This document shows, one piece after another, positions 44,371 through 53,658 of a DNA stretch of 64,000 bases (the stretch's first letter is position 1; every line of letters begins with the position of its first letter). The DNA is taken from NCBI GenBank assembly GCA_963692975.2, contig CAXMMR010000009.1, positions 61,439-125,438 on the forward strand, given 5' to 3'. A program made the translations under genes and the position numbers. This DNA is from CAXMMR01 sp963692975 (GTDB taxonomy: Bacteria; Pseudomonadota; Alphaproteobacteria; Acetobacterales; Acetobacteraceae). The notes below the pieces were generated by a model, which was given only the letters and a program-made list of their open reading frames with translations, did no database searches and was not told where the DNA came from.

Positions 44371-45288
44371 GTGACATCGCTTTGGTTCATCGGCCTGTTT
44401 GCACTCGTCTTTGTCTGTGCGATGTGTGTGTTGATCATTGCGTCGGGTCGGCGCAGCCGTATCGCCTCTCGATTGAGCTTCCTTGAAGGTCAGCCGGAAC
44501 TGTCTGTCCCACGAGTAAAGGCACGCAATCCGCTAGATTTGATAAGTGCCTTTGGTAGTTCGCTGGCGAAAAGCAAGTTCATGCCAGCCAGGACTATGGC
44601 CGAGCTTGAACGGGCTCTTGTTGCGGCGGGTTTTAGAGGAAAGAGCGCAGTCAGCCTGTTCTTGGGGGGTAAAGTTACGCTCCTTGCGGTCGTTCCAGTA
44701 TTGGTCGCAATCCTGCTGCGAGGACGCAACTTCAGCACATTTATATGCTATGCGGCGATAGCCGTTGCCGCGGCCATCGGGCTCTTGCTCCCCGACTTGA
44801 TCATGGGACGGCTTCGCGGACGCTATCTTGCATCAGTAGAGGCAGGGCTACCGGACGCGTTGGACATGATGGTGATCTGCGCTGAGGCGGGCTTGGCTCT
44901 GGAGGCGGCGATTGATCGTGTCGCAACGGAGATCGACAGCGCGCACCCGTCAGTTGGAAGCGAGCTACGGCTAACAGCGAACGAGATGCGCATCACAAGT
45001 GATCGGCGTATCGCACTCACGAACATGGGCTCACGAACTGACCTGCCTAGTCTTAGACGTCTTGGCGGCACTCTGATCCAGACGATGCAGTATGGCACGC
45101 CGCTTGGACATGCGCTCCGGGTCCTATCAGTTGAGCTCCGGCAGGAGACGTTGACTCGGTTTGAGGAGAAAGCAGCAAGGCTTCCGGTGCTGCTCACATT
45201 GCCGATGATCCTATTTATACTTCCCTGTGTCTTTATTGTGGTAGGTGGTCCGGCTGGTATTCAAATATCACGGCAATTGTTGCATTGA
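44371..45288 (+). CDS. tadC: TadC, type II secretion F-domain protein
   Basis: The 305-residue inner-membrane protein forms the pilus platform. It has an N-terminal helix, and the T2SSF domain contains LPDALDMMVICAEAGLALEA (about residues 162-181), SELRLTANEMRI and TLPMILFILPCVFIVVGGPA near the end. The start is a GTG at 44371. Usually TadB and TadC act as a pair, so the apparent lack of TadB questions function. About 110 bases separate it from tadD. Confidence 0.87.
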   Translation: MTSLWFIGLFALVFVCAMCVLIIASGRRSRIASRLSFLEGQPELSVPRVKARNPLDLISAFGSSLAKSKFMPARTMAELERALVAAGFRGKSAVSLFLGGKVTLLAVVPVLVAILLRGRNFSTFICYAAIAVAAAIGLLLPDLIMGRLRGRYLASVEAGLPDALDMMVICAEAGLALEAAIDRVATEIDSAHPSVGSELRLTANEMRITSDRRIALTNMGSRTDLPSLRRLGGTLIQTMQYGTPLGHALRVLSVELRQETLTRFEEKAARLPVLLTLPMILFILPCVFIVVGGPAGIQISRQLLH

Positions 45289-45399
45289 TCACGCCGCAAA
45301 ATTCTGGCTCCGTACAAATACTCTAGCGGCGAGAACTCCAAGCGTTTAGTGTACGGTCCCGGTGGTTACAAATCTTCCTGGCTGGTCCGGAGACAGAAA

Positions 45400-46146
45400 G
45401 TGCTTCGCTACATTGGGCTTCTCACGCTGTTATTGGCCTCGTGCGCTAATCGGCAGCCTCAGCTAGTGTTATCTGCTAAACCAGCACCCGTCTTTAGTGA
45501 TGCCAAACCTGGTCTCGACATCGCAAAAGTGGCTCTACAAAGTGGGGCCTACGCAACAGCGGAACATGTGATCGAAGGTGTTCTGACAGACAATCCCGAC
45601 AACGTGCCGGCGCTTTTACTTCAAGCAGATGCATTGCGGCAAACGGGTGATTTAGTCGGCGCTGAAACTGCTGTAAGACGCGCGTATGCTCTCAAGCCAA
45701 TCGATGTGAAAGTGTTAACGGAGCTCGGAAAGCTGCAGCTGAATGAAGATGCTGGCAGAGCCGAGAGCATCTTCAAGCAGGCCCTCTCCGTCGATGCTAA
45801 TAATCAAGCCGCGATGACAGACCTTGGTGTGTCGCTTGACATGCAAGGTAAGCATGATCAGGCGCAATCAACGTATCGTGCTGCGCTGTTGCTCGGGGAC
45901 GGCAATCGATTAGCGACGAAGGTAGATCTTGGTCTCTCCCTTGCGCTGACCGGCAATAGTCGGGAAGCCATCGAGCAGCTGAGCTCGGTGGCGGCGCTGC
46001 CGAATGTCAGTCCACGAGTACGCCAGGATCTTGCTGCGGCCCTGACCCTGGCGGGTGATAAAAGCGCTGCCAAATCGATCTTGGATCATGACATGACCGA
46101 GGAGGAGGTCGCTTCGCTGATTAGTGGCTACGAGGCTTTACGTTAG
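45400..46146 (+). CDS. tadD: TadD, TPR lipoprotein of the Flp pilus
   Basis: The product is about 248 residues starting at the GTG with CGGAGA six bases upstream; the frame is open to 45349. A lipoprotein signal (LRYIGLLTLLLASC) gives the lipid Cys. TPR-like repeats follow: GLDIAKVALQSGAYATAEHV, ALLLQADALRQTGDLVGAET, VLTELGKLQLNEDAGRAESI and AMTDLGVSLDMQGKHDQAQS. TadD is a pilotin-like factor for the secretin. It is the last gene of the locus before the decayed DNA and IS elements. Confidence 0.87.
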   Translation: MLRYIGLLTLLLASCANRQPQLVLSAKPAPVFSDAKPGLDIAKVALQSGAYATAEHVIEGVLTDNPDNVPALLLQADALRQTGDLVGAETAVRRAYALKPIDVKVLTELGKLQLNEDAGRAESIFKQALSVDANNQAAMTDLGVSLDMQGKHDQAQSTYRAALLLGDGNRLATKVDLGLSLALTGNSREAIEQLSSVAALPNVSPRVRQDLAAALTLAGDKSAAKSILDHDMTEEEVASLISGYEALR

Positions 46147-46994
46147 GCAGGCAACTTAACTTGGCGGTGCCGGTGGAGCCTAGTGGCGTTTCGGAAACAG
46201 CCACGATCATTGAGCTTGAGTCATCACGATTGGAGAAGGCATGTTTGCCGCCGTTATTCGATCCTTACTGCAGTGTGCGTTCAACATGAGTACGACAGGT
46301 TCAATGTGCCGCGGCCGGCATCTGGCTGGGCGTTTCAGATCTAGCCGCGAGCGTAGCATAAGCCGATAAGGTAAACCCGGCACTTCTTCGGGCTGAAGGA
46401 TGTAAGCAGACGCTTAGCGGTGGCTTGATCAAGTCGCGGCTCCTGGTGCGGCTTAGGTTGTTCTTCCTGTTTGTGAGGAGGCGTTCTCTGCGGGAGCACT
46501 GAAGTCGGTCTGACCCGCCTCTCCTGTCAAAGTCCGAGCGCCTGCGCACGGCGTCCTCGGCGATATCAGTCAGGTCTGGCTCGGCCTTTCACCTTCCCTC
46601 CTACGCCCTCATACGTGCGATTTGCTTGCGCATAGTATAGAGGAGCGCCCGTTGGTCTTGCTAAGCTCGTACGTTGCTCGGCAAGGGACCGCTTTCGTGT
46701 TGCAACTGCTCGGGGCCTTTCTCAGTTACGCACCAGCCAAGCAGAGATTGGCTTGATCAAGTCTGGATCACGTGTTGAAGCCAGTAGGTGGATGGCAATA
46801 GCACGTTGGTGATGACTGCCTTGCGAATGCGACTGTTCTGCGTTCACCAATTTGTTCATGGTAAGTTGACGTCGGCAGGAAAGCGACAGCCTCAGAAACG
46901 GCGCTATCTCAGCGTAGGATCGTTCCCATCGTCTGCCAGGAAAGGCGCTATGACGCCGAGGCCGGCTGAGCCGGCAGCGAGGGTTGTTGTGCGC
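46147..46994. other. Non-coding region between tadD and an IS element
   Basis: No gene is supported. A 43-codon frame begins at ATG 46241 with GGAGAAGG upstream (MFAAVIRSLLQCAFN) but soon becomes Arg-rich and is not like TadE or TadG. The stretch probably held the pilus minor-subunit genes found at this position in other loci. The IS3 element starts at the right edge. Confidence 0.5.
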
Positions 46995-47057
46995 CGATTG
47001 ACCTGCCCCCTGGAATGGTCTCGGTTTGAGCTAGAATCCGTCACCAGGAGACGGATA

Positions 47058-47324
47058 ATGAAGCAATCGAGGTTTACGCAGGAGCAGGTGATTGCGGTGC
47101 TCAAGGAGCATCAGGCTGGGGCGGCGGTGGCCGGTCTCTTCCGTAGGCACGGTATCAGCGACGCGCCGTTTTACATGGGGCGGTCCAAGTATGGCGGCAT
47201 GGAGGTATCTGACGCGAAGCGGCTGAGGGCGGTCGAGGACGAGAACGCCCGGCTCAAGAAGCTGCTGGCGGAGTCTATGCTGGACGTATCGACGCTGAAG
47301 GATCTGCTCGCAAAAACCTCCTGA
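47058..47324 (+). CDS. IS3-family transposase OrfA (helix-turn-helix)
   Basis: The 88-residue protein begins MKQSRFTQEQVIAVLKEHQA and has the HTH region LFRRHGISDAPFY and the leucine-zipper-like KRLRAVEDENARLKKLLAES. This matches IS407-group OrfA. Some residues differ from the usual family pattern (SDAPFYMGRSKYGG rather than SDATFYKWRSKYGG). Near the end a run of five A (47312-47316) precedes the stop; slippage by -1 there would join OrfA to OrfB. Confidence 0.9.
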   Translation: MKQSRFTQEQVIAVLKEHQAGAAVAGLFRRHGISDAPFYMGRSKYGGMEVSDAKRLRAVEDENARLKKLLAESMLDVSTLKDLLAKTS

Positions 47325-47332
47325 CGCCCGGC

Positions 47333-48166
47333 TTGCGGCGCGCTGCCGTGGTCTGGGCGATCGAGGATAAGGGCTACTCGCAGCGCCGGGCGTGCGGGCT
47401 CGTCGGCATGGAGCCCACGACGTTGCGCTATGCCAGCCGGCGGCGAGACGACACGGAGGTCCGGCAGCGGCTGCGGGTGTTGGCGGCCGAACGGCGGCGG
47501 TTTGGCCATCGGCGGCTGCATATCCTGCTGGCGCGGGAGGGCATGCGGCTGGACCACAGGAAGCTGTTCCGGCTCTATCGTCAGGAGAAGCTTGGTGTTC
47601 GCAAGCGGGGCGGCCGGAAGCGAGCGCTGGGCACGCGATCGCCGATGGTCCTGCCGGAGGCGCCGAGCCAGCGCTGGTCGCTCGACTTCGTGTCGGACGC
47701 CCTGAACAGCGGACGCCGGTTTCGGGTGCTGGCGGTCATGGACGACTTTACCCGCGAGTGCCTTGCTCTGGTGGTCGACACGTCGCTCTCCGGCGCCCGA
47801 GTTGGGCGCGAGCTTGACCGGATCGCCGAACTTCGCGGTCGCGCCGCGATGATTGTCAGCGACAACGGGACCGAGCTGACCTTGTACGCGATCCTGCGAT
47901 GGCAGGAGGATAGAGGTGTGCTGTGGCACTACGATGCGCCGGGCAAGCCGCAGCAGAACGGGTTCGTGGAAAGCTTCAACGGGCGGTTTCGCGACGAATG
48001 CCTGAACGAGCATCTGTTCAGGAGCCTGAGCGCAGCACGTCAGATCATTGAGGCATGGAGGATCGACTATAACGACAGCCCACACACGAGCCTGACAGCA
48101 GCCTCTGCAACCCACCGCGAGCAGCGACTTAAAAACAGGACTCTGCTTATGAACGAGGGCGCGTAA
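47333..48166 (+). CDS. IS3-family transposase OrfB (DDE integrase)
   Basis: The 277-residue frame is in -1 phase relative to orfA and is likely made as an OrfAB fusion; the shifted frame reads NLLTPGLRRAAVVWAIEDKG. The annotated start is a TTG that probably does not initiate alone. The rve domain has DDE residues in WSLDFVSDALNSG, IVSDNGTEL and FVESFNGRFRDE. The frame is open to the right end, so the protein could be active. Nothing here is missing. Confidence 0.9.
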   Translation: MRRAAVVWAIEDKGYSQRRACGLVGMEPTTLRYASRRRDDTEVRQRLRVLAAERRRFGHRRLHILLAREGMRLDHRKLFRLYRQEKLGVRKRGGRKRALGTRSPMVLPEAPSQRWSLDFVSDALNSGRRFRVLAVMDDFTRECLALVVDTSLSGARVGRELDRIAELRGRAAMIVSDNGTELTLYAILRWQEDRGVLWHYDAPGKPQQNGFVESFNGRFRDECLNEHLFRSLSAARQIIEAWRIDYNDSPHTSLTAASATHREQRLKNRTLLMNEGA

Positions 48167-48182
48167 AGGGCAGGGTCACGAT

Positions 48183-48473
48183 GCTCGTGCGCTTTATCCG
48201 GCCAAATGTCCGTTTGACATGGAGCATGTGACGAGCGGCCGTTTCGCGATAGTATCGGCGTCATCCGAGAACATGGGCGCGTCAGGACCTTCTATAGCAC
48301 CTCGCGCGCGGCAAAGCCTTCGACGCGCTGCCTGGTTTGGGTAATCCTGTGGGAGCGTCTTCGCGATGTGCATTCAGGTGCAACGGACGACTACGAGCGA
48401 CGATGATGTTCCACCGGTCCAACCAGCTATAACGCCGCGGTGGGTTTGCATCAGAACGTCACGTGCCGTGGGC
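48183..48473. other. Region between the two IS elements, no gene
   Basis: No gene is supported. A frame near 48230-48310 reads RDSIGVIREHGRVRTFYSTS, perhaps a trace of a former gene, but I do not recognise it. Confidence 0.45.
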
Positions 48474-49224
48474 TTACGCCGTAGACTCGTAGAGACGGAG
48501 CCAGAGCCGCATCGAACCGAGTTGGACCATGGCGAGGAAGTTGGCGGCGAGCTTGTCGTAGCGGGTAGCGACTCGGCGAAAATGCTGCTTCTTGGAGAAG
48601 AAGCGCTCGATCAGGTCGTGCCCGGTAGACGTGCCTGCATGAAGCATGATTTGCAGCGGCGGTTTGTCTTCGGCGGAATGTTCAGCGTGGCAACTTGGTT
48701 TTGGACCAACTCCCGGATGCAATCGGCATCGTAGGCCTTATCCGCCAGCTCGATTGTGCCTAAGCAGAGATGGTTGAGCAGGGTATCGACGATCTGCCCG
48801 TCGTGCGCCTGTCCGGCGGTTCACCAGGGCCGGATCGGAAGGCCTTGCGCGTCGACAACGACGTGGATTTTGCTCGTGAGCCCGCCACGTGATCGGCCGA
48901 GACAATCATCCACGCCTTCGCTTTTTGCCGTCGCCGCCTGCTGGTGCGCCCGGATGGAGGTGCTGTCGATCATCTGAATAGTGCCGTCATGCGCGGCATC
49001 GATCGCGTCCATCATTCGGTCCCAGGCGCCCGCCCTCCGCCATCGCACGAAGCGATTTTAGCAGGTGGTGCGTGGACCATAGCGCTCCGGCAAGTCTCGC
49101 CAGGGCGCACCGGTCGCCGCACCCGGACAATGCCGTTCAACACGCAACGGTCATTGACGCGGGGAATACCTCGTGGCTTGGCGGGCAGGAGCGTCTGGAG
49201 GTCGTCCGGCGGCACATCGTCCAT
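48474..49224 (-). pseudogene. IS5-family transposase pseudogene
   Basis: The three parts of an IS5 (IS427-like) transposase lie in different frames. The N-terminal part has PAKPRGIPRVNDRCVLNG (about 49180), the middle has MMDAIDAAHDGTIQMIDST and KSEGVDDCLGRSRGGLTSKI (48830-49048), and the C-terminal part is LIERFFSKKQHFRRVATRYD to LYESTA (48474-48660). At least two frameshifts separate them. No terminal repeats or duplication were found. It is an old insertion now inactive. Confidence 0.85.
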
Positions 49225-49269
49225 CTGTGTTTTTCTCGGCGCTTGCGTGGCGCGCCCAGATGCAGTCGT

Positions 49270-50028
49270 TCAGCGTCCTTCGGACCAGGCGATCGCGTCG
49301 GCACCGGCAGGCAAGATCATCGGGCAGCCGGGATCGGTTGCAGCGCGGAAAACCACCTCGGCGACATCCTGCGCCGTCGTCACTTCTCCGCTTGCGGCAT
49401 GTTGCTGCATCGCAGCCATCGTTTGTTGAACGAAGCTGGCGTAGGCGTCGGGGAAGCCGCCGTTCGCCGCGACCTGTGTCCGCGCGGTGCTGCCGAAGCT
49501 GGTTGTAGGCGCCGCGCCGGGCACGACCACTCGCGCGCGGATCCCAAACTCCGCGAGCTCCAATGCAGCAGACTCCGTCAACGCGTTCACCGCCGCCTTG
49601 CTGGCGCGGTAGATCGACAGGAGCGGCAGCGGCTTGATGGTCGTGCTGGAGCTGACGTTGACGATCACGCCCGCCCGTCGATCGCGCATGCCGGGTAGCA
49701 CCGCCTGCATCATCGCGACCGTCGAGAAGGTGTTCGTTTCGAAAATCCGGCGCACCGTCTCTGGCGAGGTGCCTTCCACGGCGTTGAGCCAGCCAATCCC
49801 GGCATTGTTGACCAGGACGTCGATTGCGCCCGCCTCAGCCGTCGCGGCCGCAATGCTGTCCGCATCGGTCACGTCGAGCGGCAGCACGCGCAGCCTGTCC
49901 GACGCTGGCAACGTGCTTGCCGATGGATTGCGCATCGTCGCCACGACGTTCCAGCCCTGTGCAAGGAAATAGGGGGCGGTTTCGCGGCCGAAGCCGGTCG
50001 AGCAGCCGGTGATAAGGACAGTACTCAT
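49270..50028 (-). CDS. SDR-family NAD(P)-dependent oxidoreductase
   Basis: The 252-residue short-chain dehydrogenase/reductase has the cofactor loop TGCSTGFG (about residues 7-14), NNAG (about 83), the catalytic Ser in VNVSSSTTIK and the Y-x-x-x-K pair in IYRASKAAVNALTE (about residue 148). The substrate is unknown. The ATG at 50028 is chosen because the long upstream frame is antisense to the AraC gene. It is divergent from an AraC-type regulator that probably controls it, an arrangement often seen with such SDR genes. Confidence 0.92.
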   Translation of the reverse strand: MSTVLITGCSTGFGRETAPYFLAQGWNVVATMRNPSASTLPASDRLRVLPLDVTDADSIAAATAEAGAIDVLVNNAGIGWLNAVEGTSPETVRRIFETNTFSTVAMMQAVLPGMRDRRAGVIVNVSSSTTIKPLPLLSIYRASKAAVNALTESAALELAEFGIRARVVVPGAAPTTSFGSTARTQVAANGGFPDAYASFVQQTMAAMQQHAASGEVTTAQDVAEVVFRAATDPGCPMILPAGADAIAWSEGR

Positions 50029-50124
50029 GGGGAGCAGCTCCTGGTAGTGATGCCAAAGAGATAGGCTGCCACCCTCGGACGTGTTCCGTTTGAAAATCCA
50101 TATTTCATTTGAGATAGTCCGAAG

Positions 50125-51030
50125 TTGAACGATCCACTCGCCCAAGTCATTGGTCTGCTCCAGCCCAGCGCCTCCTTCTCCAAGCTTGTCACCGCGACCG
50201 GCCGCTGGGCCGTCCGCCCGCCCGGAACAGAACCCTTCTACAGTGTGATGCTCGAGGGCGACTGCGAGCTGTCCGTCACAGGGCGCGTGCCGGTCAGGCT
50301 GAGCAGGGGCGATTTCATGCTGATCCCCGCTGCCCAGGATTTCACAGTAACCAGCTTGGCATCGCCGCTGGGCGGGCGCGTGACCGAACCGGTTGAGATC
50401 CGCCCGGGCGTCTTCCACCTCGGAGAGCCGGGCGCACCTGACACGCGTATGCTGGTCGGGCACTATGCATTCGGGTCGAACGATGCGGCGCTGCTCGTCT
50501 CACTGCTGCCCGAACTAGTGGTTGTACGCAGCGAGCAGCGGTTAACGACGTTGGTCGAGCTGTTGAGCGGGGAAGCCCGCGCCGACCGACCTGGCCGCGA
50601 TGTAGTGCTTGCCCGCCTTCTAGAAGTTCTGCTGATCGAGGCGTTTCGCTCAACGACGGGGCCGACAGCCGCGCCTGGGCTGCTGCGTGGACTTGCCGAC
50701 GACAGGCTCGCGGCGGCGCTGCGCCGAATGCACGGCGAGCCGACCCGCCTTTGGACGGTTGGGGAACTGGCCAGGGAAGCGGCCCTGTCGCGTTCTACCT
50801 TCTTCGACCGGTTCCGCCGCGAGGTCGGCGTTTCCCCAATGGAGTACCTGCTCGGCTGGCGGATGGCTCTCGCCAAGGACCTGTTGCGCGGCGAAGGCGT
50901 CAGCGTGGGCGAGGTCGCACAGCGTGTCGGCTACAGCTCGCCGAGCACGTTCAGCGTCGCGTTCGCCCGCCAAGTCGGGGCTTCGCCGACGAGGTATGCC
51001 CGCGGGCATATGCCCGCCATCGTGGCGTAG
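50125..51030 (+). CDS. AraC-family transcriptional regulator
   Basis: The 301-residue regulator has an N-terminal cupin ligand domain (FYSVMLEGDCELSVTGRVPV, then RLSRGDFMLIPAAQDF) and a C-terminal double helix-turn-helix (ELAREAALSRSTFFDRFRRE, then VGEVAQRVGYSSPSTFSVAF). This is the AraC_N/cupin_6 plus HTH_18 architecture. The start is an unusual TTG, since no ATG or GTG lies upstream in frame close by. It is divergent from the SDR gene with about 97 bases between, which holds the shared control region. Confidence 0.9.
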   Translation: MNDPLAQVIGLLQPSASFSKLVTATGRWAVRPPGTEPFYSVMLEGDCELSVTGRVPVRLSRGDFMLIPAAQDFTVTSLASPLGGRVTEPVEIRPGVFHLGEPGAPDTRMLVGHYAFGSNDAALLVSLLPELVVVRSEQRLTTLVELLSGEARADRPGRDVVLARLLEVLLIEAFRSTTGPTAAPGLLRGLADDRLAAALRRMHGEPTRLWTVGELAREAALSRSTFFDRFRREVGVSPMEYLLGWRMALAKDLLRGEGVSVGEVAQRVGYSSPSTFSVAFARQVGASPTRYARGHMPAIVA

Positions 51031-51172
51031 CCGTAGCGGCTGCAGCTTTCGCCCAGGCCTGAAGTGGCCGGCAAGATCAGCAATCGCACAACCCTTCTAC
51101 AAGGGTCTCAAGCTAGCGCGTGATGGAAGATGGCATTCGACGCAAGGGTGAATTCGGCGGCTGAGCGGCGGA

Positions 51173-51199
51173 AGTGCCGAGGTTTTGATCCTCGGCACT
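51173..51199. terminator. Perfect hairpin between convergent genes
   Basis: AGTGCCGAGG and CCTCGGCACT form a 10-bp perfect stem around a 7-base loop. It lies just past the ferritin-like gene stop and after the AraC gene, and may end both transcripts. No T tract follows on either strand, so it could be Rho-linked or only protect 3' ends. Confidence 0.5.
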
Positions 51200-51209
51200 G
51201 ACGCTGGTC

Positions 51210-52112
51210 TCAGGCGGTGGTGATGGCGCCGTGAACGCCATCGGGGAAGAAGCCGCCGCCCGTCGTGCCGCCGAGATACACGACGCTCAGCACCTGCGCG
51301 GGCGTGCGGGCGAAGGCGAGCGAGTTCGTGTCGGTCGGCACGATGTTGACGGGACCGTAGACCTGACCGTTCGAGGTCACGCCCTGGTCGTCGGCTGGAG
51401 TCTTGAAGCCTGGGCCGGTGCCGGAGACAGCGGCCCGTGCGGCGGCGATCTTGGCCGTGGCGGCGGCCATGCCGTTTTGATAGAGCATCAGGCGCAGCTC
51501 GCCGGCGTGGTAGGCCTCGACCGACAGGATGCCGGCCGCGGCGGCCAGGTAGGCCTTGCTGGTGATCGCCGGCGCGGCGCCGCTATAGGCCGTGACGCCG
51601 ACGTCCTCGAAGACGAAGGCGCCAAGAAGGAAGGACAGCTCGTCCGCAAACGGGTCGAAATCGTCTTCCAGGCCGGCGGCCTTACCAAGGGCGCTGAACG
51701 CGGTGGTGAAGTCGATCGTCGGCTCGGCGATCGCCAACCTGTCCAGGGCGGAGCGTAGAAAGGCGACGTGAGTGACCTCGTCGGTCATGATCTCCTCGAG
51801 CGAGCCCTGCAGGGCCGGCCGGTCGAACGACACGCGCCGACCACCCGTGACGATGCCGGTCGTGCCGACGCCGCCGGTCATCGAGGCCGGCAGACCGGAA
51901 CCGGTGACGCCCCGCATGTAGTACTCCGCCTCAAGATACTCGAGGTTGAGGGCGAAGTTCAGGATGTCGGGGTCGGTCAGCGCCGTCGCCGCAGCTGCCG
52001 GGCTGGCTGGCAGCGCGGCCATTGCGCCGAATGCGAGTGCGCCCAGGCTTGCATCCGTCATCAGGCGTCGGCGGGTTTTCTGCAGGCTCGGCGCTTCGGT
52101 TTCGATGGTCAT
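51210..52112 (-). CDS. Ferritin-like domain protein with export signal
   Basis: The 300-residue protein has a Tat-like leader with a twin arginine (KTRRRLMTDASLGALAFGA, residues about 12-30) and then a ferritin-like domain: LNFALNLEYLEAEYYMRG holds the first E-x-x-Y helix, EEIMTDEVTHVAFLRSAL the second E and H, and LSVEAYHAGELRLMLYQ the third, consistent with a Ferritin_2 di-iron fold. Role is unknown; homologues are periplasmic and linked to desiccation or stress. The ATG has GGGAG nine bases upstream. Expected metal ligands are present. Confidence 0.86.
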   Translation of the reverse strand: MTIETEAPSLQKTRRRLMTDASLGALAFGAMAALPASPAAAATALTDPDILNFALNLEYLEAEYYMRGVTGSGLPASMTGGVGTTGIVTGGRRVSFDRPALQGSLEEIMTDEVTHVAFLRSALDRLAIAEPTIDFTTAFSALGKAAGLEDDFDPFADELSFLLGAFVFEDVGVTAYSGAAPAITSKAYLAAAAGILSVEAYHAGELRLMLYQNGMAAATAKIAAARAAVSGTGPGFKTPADDQGVTSNGQVYGPVNIVPTDTNSLAFARTPAQVLSVVYLGGTTGGGFFPDGVHGAITTA

Positions 52113-52320
52113 GGGCTCGCTCCCTTTTGGGCGGTGTCGGGCAAAAGGCGCGGCCGCTCACGGCCGTCGCCGTGTGCATTACCGGCCAGCTGGTGAGCCG
52201 GATGTTTCATCCACATGACTATTTTGGATTAGCCGAGCCCGCGACCGGGCAGCGCGAGGTCGATGCTGCGGTGGAGAGGATTGAGCGGGAAGACAGCAGG
52301 ACCTCGGATCCTGGATGGAT

Positions 52321-52372
52321 GGGGGTCTGGGGCCGCAGGTCCCAGCGGATCCAGGGCAGAGCCCTGGCCTTG
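52321..52372 (+). repeat. GC-rich double-hairpin repeat, family A
   Basis: Two hairpins are present: TGGGGCCGCAGGTCCCA (slightly mismatched) and CCAGGGCAGAGCCCTGG, linked by GCGGAT. It closely matches 11293-11343 and lies just upstream of the efflux operon, about 45 bases before its start, in the 304-bp space between the ferritin-like and efflux genes. Confidence 0.75.
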
Positions 52373-52416
52373 CTTTCCAAGCTGCGAGCGCGCTCGCGAA
52401 GTGATACTGCTCGGCG

Positions 52417-53655
52417 GTGATGACCGAAGACCGCTGCGCCGCTGCCGTGAGGAAAGTGTCGGGTTGCCGCCGCCGGCTCTGGCTGGCTGTCGTGCTCGTG
52501 CCGCTGGCGGCGCGGGCGGCGGAGACTGTCGCCGTGTTGCCGCAGGCGCCGGCGGTGAGCGTGGTGGCTGCCGAGCATGGCGTGCTGGTCCAGCGGGTGA
52601 CGCTCACCGGCACCTATGTCGCGCGCGAGGAGGCGATGGTGGTGCCGCAGATCGACGGATTGGCGATCACGGCGGTGCTGGTGGAGGAGGGTGACCGGGT
52701 CGCGGCAGGGCAGGTGCTGGCGCGGTTGTCGCGTGACGCGGTGGACATCGCTCTGACGCAGAACGCCGCCCAAATCGCCCATGCCGACGCGACGGTGGCC
52801 GCAGCGCAGGGCCAGATCGCCGAGGCGGGGGCGAACCGGATCGAAGCCGACGCCGCATTCGCGCGCACCAGCGCCTTGATCAGTCGCGGCGACGCCTCGC
52901 ACGAGACTTACGAGCAGCGCCAGGCGGCGCAAGCCGTTGCTGCCGCCCGCGTTACCGCCGCGGAGGACGCGTTGGCGCTGGCCCGGGCGGACCGCGCGCT
53001 GGCTGGCGCTGAGCGGGAGGAGCTGGCCGTGCGGCTCGCCCGCTGCGAGCTGCGTGCGCCGGTAGCGGGCCTGATCAGTCAGCGCGAGGCGCGGCTCGGC
53101 GCCGTGGTCGGCATGGCGAGCGGGCCGCTGTTTCGGGTGGTGACCGACGGCGTGATCGAGCTTGAGGCGTCGGTGCCGGAGGTGCTGCTGGCGGCGATGC
53201 ATCCAGGCCAGGCGGCTCGGCTGGTCGTGGACGGTCGCGAGCTGGCGGGGCGCGTCAGGCTGATCTCTCCACAGATCAGTCAGCAAAGCCGCCTCGGGCG
53301 GGTGCGCATCGCGTTCGACCCGCCGCTGCCCTCAAGCGCGACGCCGCCCGCGACCGGCCGCTTCGGCCGCGCCGTGGTGGAGGTCGACCGGCGCGACGGC
53401 GTGCTGGTGCCGCTCTCGGCGGTGCTGTTCGGTTCGGACGGCGCGCATGTCGCCGTGGTGATGGCCGGATCGGACGGCCCGATCGCACGGATGCGCAGCG
53501 TCGTGGTCGGGCTGCGCGATGATAGCCGGGCGGAGATCGACAGCGGCGTTGCTGCCGGCGAGCGGGTGGTGGCGTTGTCCGGCACCTTCCTACGCGACGG
53601 CGACCGCCTGACGCCGATCACCGCCGCATCCGCCACCAGCATGGCGGAGCGCTAG
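52417..53655 (+). CDS. RND efflux periplasmic adaptor (membrane fusion protein)
   Basis: The 412-residue HlyD-type adaptor links the RND pump to an outer-membrane channel. A signal peptide is LWLAVVLVPLAARAAET. The lipoyl domain halves are VVPQIDGLAITAVLVEEGDR (about residue 80) and RCELRAPVAGLISQREARLG; the coiled coil lies between. A beta-barrel domain and a membrane-proximal domain follow (GVLVPLSAVLFGSDGAHVAV). A GTG at 52417 and an ATG at 52420 are both possible starts. Three bases separate it from the pump gene. Confidence 0.92.
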   Translation: MMTEDRCAAAVRKVSGCRRRLWLAVVLVPLAARAAETVAVLPQAPAVSVVAAEHGVLVQRVTLTGTYVAREEAMVVPQIDGLAITAVLVEEGDRVAAGQVLARLSRDAVDIALTQNAAQIAHADATVAAAQGQIAEAGANRIEADAAFARTSALISRGDASHETYEQRQAAQAVAAARVTAAEDALALARADRALAGAEREELAVRLARCELRAPVAGLISQREARLGAVVGMASGPLFRVVTDGVIELEASVPEVLLAAMHPGQAARLVVDGRELAGRVRLISPQISQQSRLGRVRIAFDPPLPSSATPPATGRFGRAVVEVDRRDGVLVPLSAVLFGSDGAHVAVVMAGSDGPIARMRSVVVGLRDDSRAEIDSGVAAGERVVALSGTFLRDGDRLTPITAASATSMAER

Positions 53656-53658
53656 GGC

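Larger units (their letters stand above)
46999..48178 (+). mobile_element. IS3-family insertion sequence (IS407-like), complete
   Basis: The element spans about 1180 bases. Its ends are imperfect inverted repeats, TGACCTGCCCCC at the left and TGACCCTGCCC on the opposite strand at the right. The 4-bp direct repeat CGAT flanks it at 46995-46998 and 48179-48182, the expected duplication size for the IS407 group. Two overlapping-frame genes, orfA and orfB, fill it. Recent insertion is likely because the duplication and frames are intact. Confidence 0.9.

Noticed and set aside
46241..46372. TadE-like minor pilin after tadD
   Set aside because: Has a ribosome binding site but the product is Arg-rich, has no TadE motif and stops after 43 codons.
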